Below are positions 10,371-22,560 of a stretch of 64,000 bases of DNA, one piece after another. A program made the position numbers and the translations under genes. Source of the DNA: Lunularia cruciata (Eukaryota > Streptophyta > Marchantiopsida > Lunulariales > Lunulariaceae); the NCBI GenBank assembly GCA_948567375.1, contig OX419756.1, positions 53,236,552 through 53,300,551 of the forward strand, given 5' to 3'. Each line of letters opens with the position of its first letter. The stretch's first letter is position 1. Below the pieces are notes generated by a model. It was not told the origin of the DNA. It searched no databases and saw nothing but the letters and a program-made list of their open reading frames with translations.

Positions 10371-12340
10371 ATTTATGAATCCTTCATAGCATGAATATAT
10401 TTTTTAATGGTCTATGAATGTGGAGTGTAAATTAGATGTTGGTTCAACAAGGGGTGTTGAATTCCATGAGTGGTTGTTGAAGTTATGCTTCATAGGAGAA
10501 AGAAATAAAAGTTCAAATCCAATAATATCTCTAAATTTTTATAGATATGGATAGCTCAAATCAGTGGATTTTTTAAGTATAGTAGTGGATTATATATGCA
10601 TATACTTGTGAGAATATATATATATATATCTCTCTCTCTCTCTCTTTGTAAGCAAAATTTATTTTAAATCTATACACAAGAGAAGGAAGATGAAAAAGTT
10701 GGAGAGAGGATTGAGAAGAGGAAGTCAAATTGAGAGAAAGAAAGTAGAGCAGAGTGAATTTGTGGAATTGAGAAGCTTGTAAAAATTGGAATTGAGAAGT
10801 GACAAGGAAGTCAGAGAGAAATCTTGCATTTGGGAGAGTAGGGTTTGGGAGGAAATATCAAAAGGAGGGGCAAAAGGGCTCTCTTGAGGATCTAGAGATA
10901 GAGCATGCATTCAAACAAGAGCAAGAGTGAATTTGAAACTGAAATTTGAAAGGAACAAAGAGCACAATTTAAAAGGAAGGGATAAGACAAGAAGAGAATA
11001 TTTGAATAGGAGAGAGAGAAGACCCATCAATAGGAATTATAGTGGCAAAGACAAGGATAGAGACAAAGAACTCATTCAAACAAGAGGAAAGGAGAGGACT
11101 TGAGACAAAATAGAGTTATGGCAAGCAAAATTTTAGATTACCAAGAATTATGAGACATGCTTAACATGGAGGATTTAAGAAAGGAACTTAGTTGATAGAC
11201 TTCTATTTCAATGCATATTACTATACTTGGATCAAGTGGAGTTGGTTAGTTAAGCACCAGTTGAGGAATGAATAGAGATGATCCGTGAGGTAGACCTTGA
11301 TGCACTTGGTCTAAAATTTGCACTCACGATCAAATACCCTATCTAAATGTAAGTCACACTCTCATGTCAACTTTGTTCAATTTGATGAATGTTTGTTGCA
11401 ATCCTTGTCAATTTATATCTATATATAATTTATGTTTGTCAATTTGTTTTAGTTTTTATGGTATTCCTTCCCAATCCCCATCTCACACCCGGTTCCAAAC
11501 CTAAACTCTTTGCAGTCTTGCTCCCAAACAAACCCTAGTCCTTTACTTTCTCTAAAACAAACCCTAGTCCTAAAAACTAAGCCTTTTGAATGACCCTTGA
11601 TTTTGATGTTGTCTCTACAAATAAAACCTAAAAAAATCTCTTGTTTCTAGATTTTATCCACAAATAAATCCTAAATGGCTTTGAAAAAATGTTATTCTTG
11701 AAAATTTTCCACGAGTAAACCCACACCTACCAACCCAAAATCTGAAATAAATTCCATTCCTTCTCAAAGTCCCAAAAAAACCTTAGATCCTTCTCATCAA
11801 CTCCACTTCTTTGCCAACTAACCCATTTGTCTGAAAAGGAGTTTTGAACAAACCTCTACTACCCTTGACTGACCGTATTGTATAGAAGGGGATTCCAAAA
11901 AAACCCTTCTTGGGTTATGAACAAACCTTGTTCCCTTGGAATAAGCTCCAAACAAACCCTATGCAATATGAGTAGCTTTACAACCAAACCCTTGATCTTG
12001 TAGAGAGTTGAACCATGATCAAACCTTAGATCTTGTAAAGTGTTAATCTTGTGGTTGATAAGGTAGGTCATTTTGTGCTCTGAGTTTTCTAGTATATGGG
12101 ATGCATGGATCTAAACTTTCAATGTTAGAAGGGAGCAATTTACTTTAATTTTGAGTGTATCCAAGAGATCTTTGCTTTGGAAAGACAAAGTTTAGTAAAG
12201 AGAAAGTGTGTTCCTTATTCATACATGGAGGATTGGTTTCCTGTTTGAGACTTCACTACTAGGAGATATCTTGCTTGGTAGTGTATATACCCATCATGGA
12301 GGCCATTTTTTCAATTTATGAGTTCACTCCTTGTGCTAGC
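10371..12340. other. Intergenic debris: microsatellite, purine tract, CAAACCCT-rich tract
   Basis: A TATATATA/CTCTCTCT microsatellite lies at about 10,615-10,645. Roughly 10,680-11,160 is purine-rich like 3.5-5.5 kb. In 11,520-12,040 the phrase (A)ACAAACCCT(A/T) recurs about ten times with irregular spacing. No gene could be supported. Confidence 0.4.
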
Positions 12341-12962
12341 TTGTAGACCCCAAGGTAGTGCATGGCCAATCTTGCTCTTAATATGAAGATCAAGGTTGTG
12401 AATTCTACCAAGGACTATGACTGGGTGGAGCTTATGTTGGTGGGTGTTGAGGCAGAGTTAGTGTTCTTATAGAAATAGCTGTGGCACCTTGATAGAAATA
12501 TAACAAGATGACTTCTATTGCATAGTTTGTTAGTCATATTTTTCTAGAGATTGGCATCATTAGAGAGGATGCGGTTACTTCTATGGAGGAGGAGGAAGCT
12601 CCTCTCCGTGATGCCCATGACAATGAGCTTGAGGATGAACATGAGGATGAGCATGATGAGGGTGAGTGAGAGTAGTGTACTCATGACTTTTGAAAACTAT
12701 ATGTTTTCTACTATGTTGCATTGGAACATATATATGGTAAATGATTTTACTCATTTTTTGAATGCTTTTAATGTATGCTATCCTTGAGAGATATATTAAA
12801 ATTTAGATTTTTGATTATGTTGAATGCCTTACAATTATTGTCATAGTTTTGATTACTAGATTATGTTGAATGCTTCAACTTTGGTGAGTTGATATTTATT
12901 TTTAATTGTGCATAAGTCACTCTCCTTATGTTGTAGATGACCATACTTCCACCCATGTTGTG
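12341..12962 (+). pseudogene. Unrecognised ORF remnant with acidic His/Glu/Asp tail
   Basis: One plus frame around 12,560-12,680 reads MEEEEAPLRDAHDNELEDEH and continues with EDEHDEGE before a stop. This is a low-complexity acidic tail of the kind seen at the C-terminus of several plant repeat-encoded proteins. Upstream sequence is too broken to identify a domain. Confidence 0.25.
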
Positions 12963-12963
12963 G

Positions 12964-12999
12964 AACCCCCTATAGAGTGTGGGTACTCTATAGGGGGTT
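12964..12999. repeat. Perfect inverted repeat, 15-bp arms, 6-nt loop
   Basis: AACCCCCTATAGAGT, loop GTGGGT, then ACTCTATAGGGGGTT. All 15 pairs match. It could be a foldback remnant; no rho-independent terminator meaning is expected in a plant nucleus. Confidence 0.8.
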
Positions 13000-13233
13000 T
13001 AGCCTAGTTTAGCCTAGAGTTCTTTTTGCCAAGATCTTCCTTTTGTTGAGGACCCTATCCTAGAGGGTGGAGTTATGAGAGGAGGTGAAGAGATATTGCA
13101 ATTACCCATTGTCAAGTGAGGGTGCAAGGATATGAGCCCATCAGTTGGTCTTGCGAGTCTTGGATGATTAGAGTTAGTGGAAAGTGGGGTTTTCATGAGG
13201 AAGTTTGACTTAGTAGAGAGGGAGCACCTTGTT

Positions 13234-13236
<3 letters not shown>

Positions 13237-13309
<73 letters not shown>
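13237..13309. repeat. (GA)n microsatellite
   Basis: About 36 uninterrupted GA dinucleotides. Confidence 0.95.
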
Positions 13310-13314
<5 letters not shown>

Positions 13315-14270
13315 TCTAGCTAAGAGAAAGGGTTTAGGGCCAGTTTAGGGCCTTAGAGAGTGCTTGTGTAGAGATGTTAGATGAGTTAGATAAGCAATAT
13401 TGGAAAGACAAGCTCATGTTTAGGAGGCTTGGCTTGAGGAGGAATTTTATTGGAGGGAGTTGTATGGTATTATGGGATTGTTAGAGGAGTCTCAAAGAGC
13501 TTATGAGGAGTTTGAGAGTAAGGACTTACATGTAGGTGTACAAACGCAGACCAACTATACCAAGAGCGTAACTTCCCATACTCACACAAACCATATAAAG
13601 AGTGAGGCTCAACCTAGATGTAAAGATACAATCCTATGTGACATAGGTGGAGTCTCATCTACATGGAGAGTCTATTGGAGAGCTTAGTATGATAGAGCAA
13701 GGTGTAGATATTATATCTTGGAGATCACAATTCTCACATGCATTCTCATCCCACTTTGCTCATCCACATGAGAAGATAGAATGGCTTGAGGAGAGAAGGA
13801 TGACACTTGTGAGTGAGATTTTGAGACTTACCAAGTTGAGAGAGATTATGTCCTTATCTAAATAGTTCATTCCTTGTATACTTTATGCTCATGAGGGATG
13901 TAGGAAGATTCTAGTTTTGGATGTTGGTTGTCTTGTAGGCATTATATGGTATACTAGTCCTCTCTACATCCAACAAAGAGCCTTTGTGGAGTGGTTAGGG
14001 TGGTCACATTATAGCAATAAGAATACATTTGCCTAGAGTTATTGAGTTTGTGGAGTATTGTGTTACATGGTTTGAGGTTATCCTTTGGGTTGATAGCACA
14101 AGAATAAGGTTAGAGCACCTCCTCTTGTCCATGTCAGATGAGGGGGCCTTGGGAGTAGACACAAGGATGCACCTTATGGCCTTCTTGATGGAGAAGATGG
14201 TTACTTGGATACAAGGAGAGGTTTTACACATAGACTACATAGTGCATTTATTGCCTTAGGTTTATCATTA
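13310..14270 (+). pseudogene. Unrecognised broken ORFs
   Basis: Open stretches at 13,460-13,687, 13,647-13,865 and 14,029-14,259 are rich in Glu, Ser and His and are separated by stops and frame changes. The second contains SHFAHPHEKIEWLEERRMTL. No domain was recognised. Their spacing and plus orientation suggest pieces of one decayed repeat-encoded protein, possibly continuous with the acidic remnant at 12.6 kb. Confidence 0.25.
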
Positions 14271-15129
14271 TGAGATATTTTTCTAGTTGATGGTGCATCC
14301 TTCTCTATTGTAGGAACTATTTCCATGGTACTATCCACCCTCCTTTGTTTATTCCTTTTTTGATAAGTAGAGAAGATTCACCTACTTCATTAGTTGACCT
14401 CTTGAGAGCTCTCTTAGATAGATTCCGACTTGACACACACTCAACCATAATTCATGATTGGACCTCACATCATCTAAAAGAGTATAGTGTAGATCCATAT
14501 GACAATCTTGCAATATCCTTTTAGGATCTTGTGGTACCTACATTTTTTTTTCTTATTTATGAAGAAGAAGTGTACAAACAAAGTTGTATTGCGCTTGTAT
14601 GACATCTAAAGGTGAAGAATGGTGTCTTTGGGTTATCACCTGAGGTAAAGTGACTTTATGTCAAAAGACAAAGTACTTGGATTTGTCCTGTCAGCATTCA
14701 ACCCGAAGTAAGGAGACTTCTTCTTAGGGGTGCTCAACCCGAGGTAAGGATAGTGGAACAACTTTCCTTCGGGATTGGACATTCAAGAAGGCACCGCACA
14801 TAAAAAATGGCTGGCCTATGAGTGGAGGAACATTGACATTGACAAGAGCATGCAAAAGGTGTGATTTCTTGGTAGAACTCAAAGTGAAGAAAGACTAAGG
14901 AGGCGCGCCACTATAAAATTTGGAATAGAGATGAAGAGATAACAACTAATTTCCCATTGCCATTAAGGAGTTGTCCTGAGAGAGATCAAGGAAAAGGGAG
15001 TGTAGTAAGAGATGTGCTTGTGCATTAAGAGGAAGTCAGGAGAGTTAGTCCGTGAGTCAAGCGGAAGAATAGTCACCAACCTAGAGTGGAAGAGAGTAAG
15101 ATGGGAGGTGGGAAGAAGAACTTGGAATT
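14271..15129. other. No recognisable gene
   Basis: Around 14,690-14,750 the phrase CAACCCGA(A/G)GTAAGGA occurs twice. The rest shows no supportable ORF. It leads into copy 2 of the coiled-coil LTR element. Confidence 0.3.
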
Positions 15130-17534
15130 TGCAATGAGAAATCATACAATTTGGAGGTTAGATGTGATTGTAAGAATTGAAGTCTTGAGTAGGCTTTGGA
15201 TCACATTTCTGGCATGGAACTAGAACCTTAGTTTTCCAGTTTTCATGATTGAGATCATTGAGAGTAAATTTTTGGATGGACCCAAGGTAGAAGGTAAGAG
15301 AGGAAATCCGGCTTGATGGACAGAGTCGGATTGGAGGTTAGTACTCAAAAGAGAGCCGGGTGAGGAGTAGGGAACCACATTCTTGGGGAGAAAAGAGGTA
15401 GTTGAAGAAACCAAAGAAGTGCAAGACGCCTTTTCTTCAAAACACACAAAGAATGGTTATAAAGTCAAGAGTTACAAGGACCTTGTGAGGAAAGGCATTG
15501 TAGGAGCAATGATGGTTATCTTCAAGCCAAAGCAAACCACTTATGCAATTAAACATCAAGTGGTATTTTTCCATAAGATGTTTGTAGGGGAACCAATCAA
15601 TTGGGTGAAGTGCTTCCATCAATACATGAGATAAATGGTGTGGAATTTGTGGGACAAGTTGCATCCCACATTACATTATGCCATTTGCAGCCTACTTCTA
15701 TTTGGGATTAAATCTGCTGAATGCAGCAAAATGACACAAGATGGTGTTGCACTTCCATCCTAACTTAAGAAGGGATGTTGATGCAGAGGAGCAGCAATAC
15801 ATTCTTTAGATCAGGAGCAATGACAAGTACTATGCACAGACGGAGCAGAGCATGCGGTTGGTAGTGAATGCTCCAAAGTCAAAGAACAGGAGTCAACTAG
15901 AAGAAGAAGAAGTAGCGGCAATAAGACCTTGAAGGACCAAGAAAGTAAACCAAAGGAAGGACCTAGGGTAATTGCATCATCAGGAGAAGAGTCAAAAGGA
16001 GAAGCCAAGTACAAGTCCAAAGACTCGGAGAGAGAGGAAGAGCCACATTGCAGAGCGGTGAAGCGAGTAGCAAGAGTGAATATGGAATGGAGATGCACCC
16101 AGTACCAGAGAAGGAAGAGGGAAAGTTGGAGATGGTAGAAGAATATAACCCAAAGGAAGAGGACAAAGTTCCAAAGAAAGAGGAGAAGAAGGTTATCATT
16201 TTAGAGAGGTATCCGCTCTAGAAGAAAAGTGATGTATGAGGCAGAGCCGAGTAGAAGAAGAGAAATGGAAAGTGGAAGTTCAGGGAGCAAGAAATCCATT
16301 TTAATAAGGCGACTTTGGTTGAGGAAAAGAGTGTCAAGCAAAGAAGAAGTGAAGAAGGAGAAAAGTCCATAGGTAGAAGTGAATCAGAGCGGAGGAGTGG
16401 AGTATCTATGGGAGATTGTGTGCACATTGCTAATAAAATTGGAGGAGAAGAAGAAAGAAATGCAATCAGAGTGTTTGGAGGTAAAGACTGTGTTGCAAGT
16501 GTTATTAAGGTTAGAAGAAGAGAACTTGGAGTTGAAGAAGAGTATAACCCAAGGAGAGGAGCAGAAGGAAGTACTACGAGTAGATGCAATAGTACAAAAT
16601 CAGGTGATTGAGAGCTTAAAGAGAGAAGTGGGAAGTAAAGAGAGGGTAATAGAGCAGAATGTCATAGCAAGGGAAAGGCAAATAGCTGAGTATGAAATCT
16701 TGAAATAGTAATTTGTTGATTCACAATAAGAATTCATCCATGTTATGGCAAGAGTAGCAAAGAAGTAGCAAGAGCTCAATAGAGTGATGCAAAGTGTAGA
16801 AGAGAAGAAGCAGCTCTGGCAAAGAGAGTTAACAATGAGGTATAGAGAAGAAGAAAGATTGAGGGAGTTACTTCATAATCTGGAAGAGAAGATTGTTCAG
16901 AAAGAGAAGGAGAAGGAGACTGTGAAGGCCAAATTTGGGGCAAAACTGGCAATAAATAGGGAAGACTGGTAGGCAGATCAAGAATGTGAGAGAAGGATGA
17001 GGCTCAAGCCATTGAAGGAGATTGTAGTAAAGATGAATATGATGCTGAGTACAAAAACTAGTGTAAGGATTGAAGAAACAAGATTGCACAAGTCAAGGTT
17101 GTTGGTGCAAGAGACAAGGAGAAGGAATGCAGAGGATAAGGATTTGAATGCTTTGCTGAATAATCTCAAAACTCATGTAGATAGGAAGATATTGGAGGTG
17201 GAAGACAATATCATGAATAGATTAGATTTAGTTAAGTTAGAGATAGATAACCTTTGGAAGGATGTAAGAGCAAAGCCCAAAGTCGATGAGATAGGAGTGT
17301 AGATGTCTTTGGAGTTACCATTGGAGATATTAGAGAAAGATGGGTTGCAAGGAGAACAAGTAGATAGATTGTAGATCAGGAAGAAGAAGTGCTAGAATTG
17401 GTAGAAGAGTTAGTAGTTAGGAAACCTAAGGATAGAGTAGTATGTGAGGTTACTTCGGGATTGGAAGCCGAGGAAGTAGACATTGGATTGGAGTAGTAAT
17501 AATTTTGGGATTTGAAGAGGCAGATATGAAGAGG
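15130..17534 (+). pseudogene. Coiled-coil LTR element internal region, copy 2, broken
   Basis: This is collinear with the better copy at 57.2-59.5 kb. The N-terminal domain is at 15,383-15,634 (NGYKVKSYKDLVRKGIVGAM, then YAIKHQVVFFHKMFVGEPIN). An acidic/basic linker follows at 15,929-16,200, then coiled coils at 16,379-16,708, 16,784-16,972 (LWQRELTMRYREEERLRELL) and 16,997-17,302. Frameshifts and stops separate the parts. The internal region ends in VDIGLE, stop, then a purine run GATATGAAGAGG (polypurine tract) and the LTR. No protease, reverse transcriptase or integrase was seen. The function is unknown: the coiled coil could be a gag-like structural protein, which is inference. Confidence 0.55.
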
Positions 17535-17559
17535 TGCATTGTTAGTTTGGATCTGCAGG

Positions 17560-18289
17560 TGTAATACTCCGAGGATAGGAGAAGAGAAAAAACACAAACT
17601 TCACACTCATTTGATGCTCCAAAGGAGCACCTTCTCTTTATTATATAAACAAAGAGGATCTACTCCAAAGAAGCTCCACCATAGGATTAGGCACACAGAT
17701 AGGTGACATGTCAGCAAGCTCCACCCTTGGATTACTTACTTGGATGGGTGACATGTTGGTCTAGGTCCTATCTAGCTGGTCAAACAAGCTTTGACCGGAG
17801 GGAATTTTTTAGGGAATCTTCTTGTAAGAGTCTCGGAATAACGTAAGGTACCATTGGAAAGCTCTCAACAAGACAAACCAGGGAGGGAAGAAGGCTAGCC
17901 TAACCTTTATGGGGGGGTTAGTCTTCACATTTTCAAGGCCTAATTCATCCGTTTAGGCCTTCAAAATTGCCTTCAAAGATTTTAGGCATATTTTGGTTCC
18001 TACTCTATTAGTAGAAATCCCCTTTTGGTGATACCTCTTTCTGATCTGTTTAGTACATCATGTGTAACATCCTTCTAGATGTTACCAAACCAATTCTCAC
18101 CTTTAAATCATATATCTAGCTATTGGTTCTAAGGTTCTCAAGTCCATTTCAGTTTCTGCCCTATTAGTAGAAGTACTCTTTTGGTGATACTTCTATCTGA
18201 TCTATTTTGACCATCATGTATAACATCATTCTAGATGTTACCAAACCAAATTTCACATCTAGATCATAGGGCTAGCTCTTGGTATTATA
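17560..18289 (-). mobile_element. Solo LTR (730 bp) with 5-bp target duplication GCAGG
   Basis: GCAGG occurs at 17,555-17,559 and 18,290-18,294, exactly flanking a block with near-inverted ends (TGTAATAC at the left, GTATTATA at the right). The block interrupts the host LTR compared with its two sister copies. Read on the minus strand, its last 270 bp match 1976-2233, including the TATATAATAAAG box and the terminal ATTACA. The minus-strand 5' terminus is TATAATACC rather than TG, so one end has mutated. No internal region is present, so this is a solo LTR. Confidence 0.75.
17993..18285. repeat. Internal tandem duplication within the solo LTR (about 147 bp x 2)
   Basis: CTATTAGTAGAA...CTTTTGGTGATAC...ATCATGT(G/A)TAACATC...CTAGATGTTACCAAACCAA occurs twice, offset by about 147 bp, with small changes. 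The 1976-2233 relative does not extend into this part, so whether the duplication is typical of the family is unknown. Confidence 0.65.
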
Positions 18290-20053
18290 GCAGGTAGGAA
18301 GAGTTGTTAGGAAATGGTATATTAGTTAGTAACTATCAAGTGCTCTGCTTATTTAAAGGTGGCATTCGTAGTGTTATGTTATTCAATGCTCATAATCTCT
18401 GAGAATAGATAAAGCAAAGTGTTATGAAGTAGTGCTCATTGCTTGAGCTTGATTCCGAGTATCAACTTTGAGTTTATGTTTGTAAGTGTTTGGAGAATTC
18501 TAAAGTGCAAGTCAATGTGTTGTTGGATATTAGATTCCGCAGCCTTGATCTTCATTCTGTTTGTTGATCCTAAATGGAGTGCAATTGGAGCAATACCTTG
18601 ATAGATCTAAGAGGAATTGTAGTGTTGGTAGTATTCTATAGTTGTGAGTGCAACACAATGTTGATGTGAAGCAATTTTGATTGAGGAAGTTGTGCCTTTA
18701 GTGGAGGGGTGGAACACAATTATGAGGCAAAGTCATTTTGCAATGAAGTGTCGTTCTTGGGAGAGACTGAATTATCACAATCAAGATTGTTTGGAAAGAT
18801 TTGATGGGGTTGTGATTAAGTGTGACATTTTTGTGTGATGAGACTACGAGTCAGTGCTTGTTACTCTCTTTTGGATGTAGTTTCTACTTGAGAGATTAAG
18901 AAGAACCCAATAAGAACTAATTTGGTTGATTTGCTTTGTATTTGACCAATTTTGACTAGCATCTTTGTGGGAACAAACTTTACTTACCTGATTACCGCAA
19001 AAGTGAGATTTGTCGGGTTGTCACAAATCCATGTATGCACCAATATGAGTGGGATTGGATGTGGAATATAGTCTATTATTTTTGTAGGCATGCCTATATA
19101 TGTGCCTCAAGGAAGTAATATTGTAGATGAGATACAAGCTACATCAAGATACAAAATAGCTCAATATTGTGCCACATATAGTGCTATGATTACTTGTATA
19201 TCTTTTACATTCATATTGCATTCTTGCATGTTTGATATGTAGTATACACTATATATGATTTCTCTTTGAGATCCGGTATGATGTTATGATGAATTGTACA
19301 TTATATCTAACCAACCCCTTGTATGCAACTAGCATTTGCATACTAAACATCATTTCTCTTTGAGATGTGATATGATCTTATGATGAATTGTACATTACGT
19401 CTAACCCCTTGTTTGCACCTTAATAAGTCTTTAAAATTTGAGTACCTTATATAAGCACAAGATCTCCATTTTCATTTCCTTAAAACTAGCACTAAACTAC
19501 TCTAACATCCCTTTACTACAAGTATCTTATATAAGAACCATACATAAACTTTACTACATACTATCATTTTACTTCTATCATAAGACATATTACTTTTCTA
19601 CCATAATATCAATTTACTTCTACTAATAAATTAATAAACATACTATCTTTCAATAATATCTTTTCCATGGAATTTTTTCCCTTGATATATTTTATACTCT
19701 AAACTTTGATATTTCTCCCTTGATATATTTTATATTTGGACACATGATAAAGGAAAAATATTTCTCTACCTTGACATATTTTATATTCTACCCTTGACAT
19801 ATAACTTGATATATTTTATACCTTAAAATAATATATTCTACTCTTGACTTATTCATTGATATATTTTATATTTTAAACTTTGATATTTTTCTTGAAATTT
19901 TGCTACCTTGACATATTTTATCCTTCATATACTTGAAACTTGATATTTCTCCACTGACATATTTTATACTTTGATACTATATTCCATAAATTTTATCATT
20001 GATATCTTTGATGATTTAAACTTTGATATTTCTCCCTTGATGTATTTTATAAT

Positions 20054-20078
20054 TAAATAAATAAATAAATAAATAAAT
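20054..20078. repeat. (AAAT)n microsatellite
   Basis: Six AAAT units. Confidence 0.85.
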
Positions 20079-20296
20079 GTATATATGTATATAATCAAAG
20101 TATAAAATCTTGTATCGTTATCTATTATTGGGTGTGAGAACTCCTTCCTCTAGGGCATAAGGAAAGCTCATCTATAGGAACACCACCATACTAAAAAAGG
20201 AATTCCACCCAACATTTGACAAATAGGACCCAAGGGTATGGTTACTCCATTATCTCAACACAATTGAATGACCTTTTTCAATACCATTACAAGTGG

Positions 20297-20358
20297 AAGG
20301 AGCCTTTTCATGGCTTAAAACTATATTAAGGAGCCTTTTCATGGCTTAAAACTATATT
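20297..20358. repeat. Exact tandem duplication, 31-bp unit x 2
   Basis: AAGGAGCCTTTTCATGGC plus TTAAAACTATATT occurs at 20,297-20,327 and 20,328-20,358 without a mismatch, so it is recent. Confidence 0.9.
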
Positions 20359-21559
20359 GGATCATTTTCTTTGAGTTACTTAACTCAAAGACCATTCCCC
20401 ATTGAGTATTTTTGCCAATGAGGTCCATGGTTTAACAATAATAATACTTTCAAACTTTATTCTTCTTGACACTCTATCGACAAATATATATTACCAAAGT
20501 TCACAAAAATAATGGTTTGCTCAACATAAGTCTTTCTCTATATAGAAATTTCTCTATATAGGAAAACATACCAAAATCCGTGCATGAAGCAAGTCTTGCA
20601 TCTAACAAACTTTAATATGTGTGTGCAACAAGTCTTGTGCTAAGCCAACCTTAATCTATTTAACCTAAATGAACTCCAACCCAAACAAACCCATTGTAGC
20701 ACAATCTATACCCCGGCCAAGAAGCCCTAGCCAATACCACTTTGGTCAAAAAACTCCCCAAGCAGCCTCCCAAGAAGCACAAAGGACTCTTTTAGGTCCA
20801 AACAAACCCTTGGCAAATAGTTTAAACTCTAAACACTAAATTTGTAAAAAGAATTTGGCCTAGGCACTAGTACTTTCTGGCTACTAAAAAATCCATAATT
20901 CAAAAAACCTATGCCAAATCCCATAACCTAAAGTTACAAAAAAAAACTTTAAATGTTTAATTTCAAAAAAACCCTCCATTGAACCCAACAAACCCCACGA
21001 TGAACCCAATGAACCTTGATTCAAAATTAGAATGGGTAGGGTAAATTTGAATCTCAAAGTTTAGTTTAGTTTATTTGGCATTTTCTCTAGAGTCTTTGAA
21101 ATATAAGAGTCCTCTGAGGTCTTTGAAAATTGAGACTACACTTGGTTTTATTTAGAGTTTTCATGGTATATAGCAGGGTTGTGTGCTTTTTTACCTAGCA
21201 CATAACATTGAAAACATAAAATTTATTTATACTTTTAAAAGTATTATCAGTAATGTTTCTATTCAAATTGTATGCAATTAAGCATTCTTACTCAAAGTCC
21301 CAAATTGTAATAAAGCCAAGTAATCAAAGTCTAAAATTGTAATCTGTATCATTTGAATCTGATTGCATTAGTAATTTGGTATTGGAAATTTAGGATCATG
21401 CATGTAGCTTCCATGAGTCATGCAAGGAGGGCTGTCTATTTCACTCTTAATATAACATATTCATAATACTCTTAATTTCATATGCTGATTTTCATGCTCA
21501 CAGTAATTTTAAAGTCATGGAGTGTAGATGTTTAGATTTCAAACTACTCTTCTTAATTC

Positions 21560-22310
21560 TTAACATTTCCACTTTTGATCTCATTTTTTACAATTGTACT
21601 TTCTTTTCAAGATTTGCTTTCACTTAAAATTTCTCAATCTTGGCTTGTTTCTTGGCCTCTATTTTGGCTAACCTACATCTCTCTTTAGCTTCAAGTGACT
21701 CACTTTGGAGCTTGGATTGATTAGATAGATCTTGCTAGGAAGTTGAGAGTGTTGAGTTCACTCTCCTTCTACAAGTTAACTCTTTTTCTCTTCCTCAATT
21801 CTCCTTGTTATCACCCACCTCCTATGTTTCTCATACACCTAACTCCTCCTCAATATGCATAACATTGGTCAGAGTAGTAGTATGTACAGGCACATTCTCC
21901 TCATTCACAAGTGACGGTGAAACATTATAGAATGAGCATGAACATAATTGGAATGTGATTGGGATGGTATAAGATTGATCCCATGGGATTGTGAAAGGAC
22001 ATACTCATGCAAGGGAATATAGTTTGTGGCATGTGCTTTACTCTTATCCTCCACAAAATCTCTTCTACTATTCCCTTCTTGCAAAATAGTTGGATGCATA
22101 GAATTAGACAAGGAATGGTAAATGAGAGGGTACTAGTACCAAAAGATGGAGGAGTTTCCTTGACAGAATACTCATCCTCATCAAATAAACTTCTCATTTC
22201 TTGATGGGAGCAAGGTGTTGCACAAATGTTCATTGGATTTTCAACTCCCACTCCCATGCTTACAAGAGCTAGGTTTATGTTAGCTCTTCCTCCAACCATC
22301 ACATCCATAC
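21560..22310 (-). pseudogene. Degenerate repeat-encoded ORF with Lys/Glu-rich coil
   Basis: The minus frame 22,308-21,925 is open for 127 codons (SLFDEDEYSVKETPPSFGTS near its middle). Further along the minus strand, broken pieces read MHIEEELGV and EAKERCRLAKIEAKKQAKIE, a charged helix. The order and composition resemble the coiled-coil proteins elsewhere in the window, but the sequence is different. No domain was recognised. Confidence 0.3.
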
Positions 22311-22440
22311 TTTCCTAATGCAAACACATGTGATCAACTTGTCACTTATGGTTCTCCATTCCTATTTTAGCTCCCCCTTTGTCAAACCTTCCCTTGTATA
22401 CTTATCCTCCCATGCTTGGGCAATTTTTAGGAACTCTATT

Positions 22441-22558
22441 GTGCGTATATACATTGCTACACAACATACATTGCTACACAACATACATCGCTGTCAACAT
22501 CATACACTATAGAAGCACAACTCACATATAAGTCATACATAGACTCTAAAGTGCCACA
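22441..22558 (-). repeat. Extra LTR fragment adjoining the gypsy 3' LTR
   Basis: This block is nearly identical to 23,000-23,116, the first ~110 bp of the gypsy 3' LTR on the minus strand. It sits just beyond that LTR's end, so an LTR start follows an LTR end directly. That looks like a truncated tandem LTR left by recombination or a second insertion. It contains an 18-bp tandem duplication (ACATACATTGCTACACA). Confidence 0.55.
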
Positions 22559-22560
22559 AT

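Larger units (their letters stand above)
17535..19025 (+). repeat. LTR of coiled-coil element, copy 2, interrupted by a nested solo LTR
   Basis: It starts TGCATTGTTAG after GAAGAGG and ends GGGTTGTCACA. Without the 735-bp nested insertion it is about 756 bp, close to 705 and 758 bp for the other two copies. It carries the conserved CTTATTTAAAGGTGGCA promoter-like block near 18,347 and the GATTACCGCAAAAGTG block near its end. Confidence 0.7.
19026..21559. other. AT-rich repeats, no gene
   Basis: 19,665-20,045 is a degenerate array built on CTTGATATATTTTATA and CTTTGATATTTCTCC phrases. Before it, a short block (TTCTCTTTGAGATxxGxTATGAT...TTATGATGAATTGTACATTA) appears twice at about 19,260-19,310 and 19,350-19,400. 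No ORF could be supported. The phrase AACAAACCC recurs at 20,680-21,010, as it does at 11.5-12.0 kb. Confidence 0.4.

Noticed and set aside
11520-12040. Telomere-like repeats (AAACCCTA)
   Set aside because: The phrase is CAAACCCTAG or CAAACCCTT with irregular spacing, not tandem CCCTAAA, so it is not an interstitial telomere.
19438-19626. 62-codon Ile/Tyr-rich ORF
   Set aside because: Its composition is what AT-rich sequence yields by chance; no motif.
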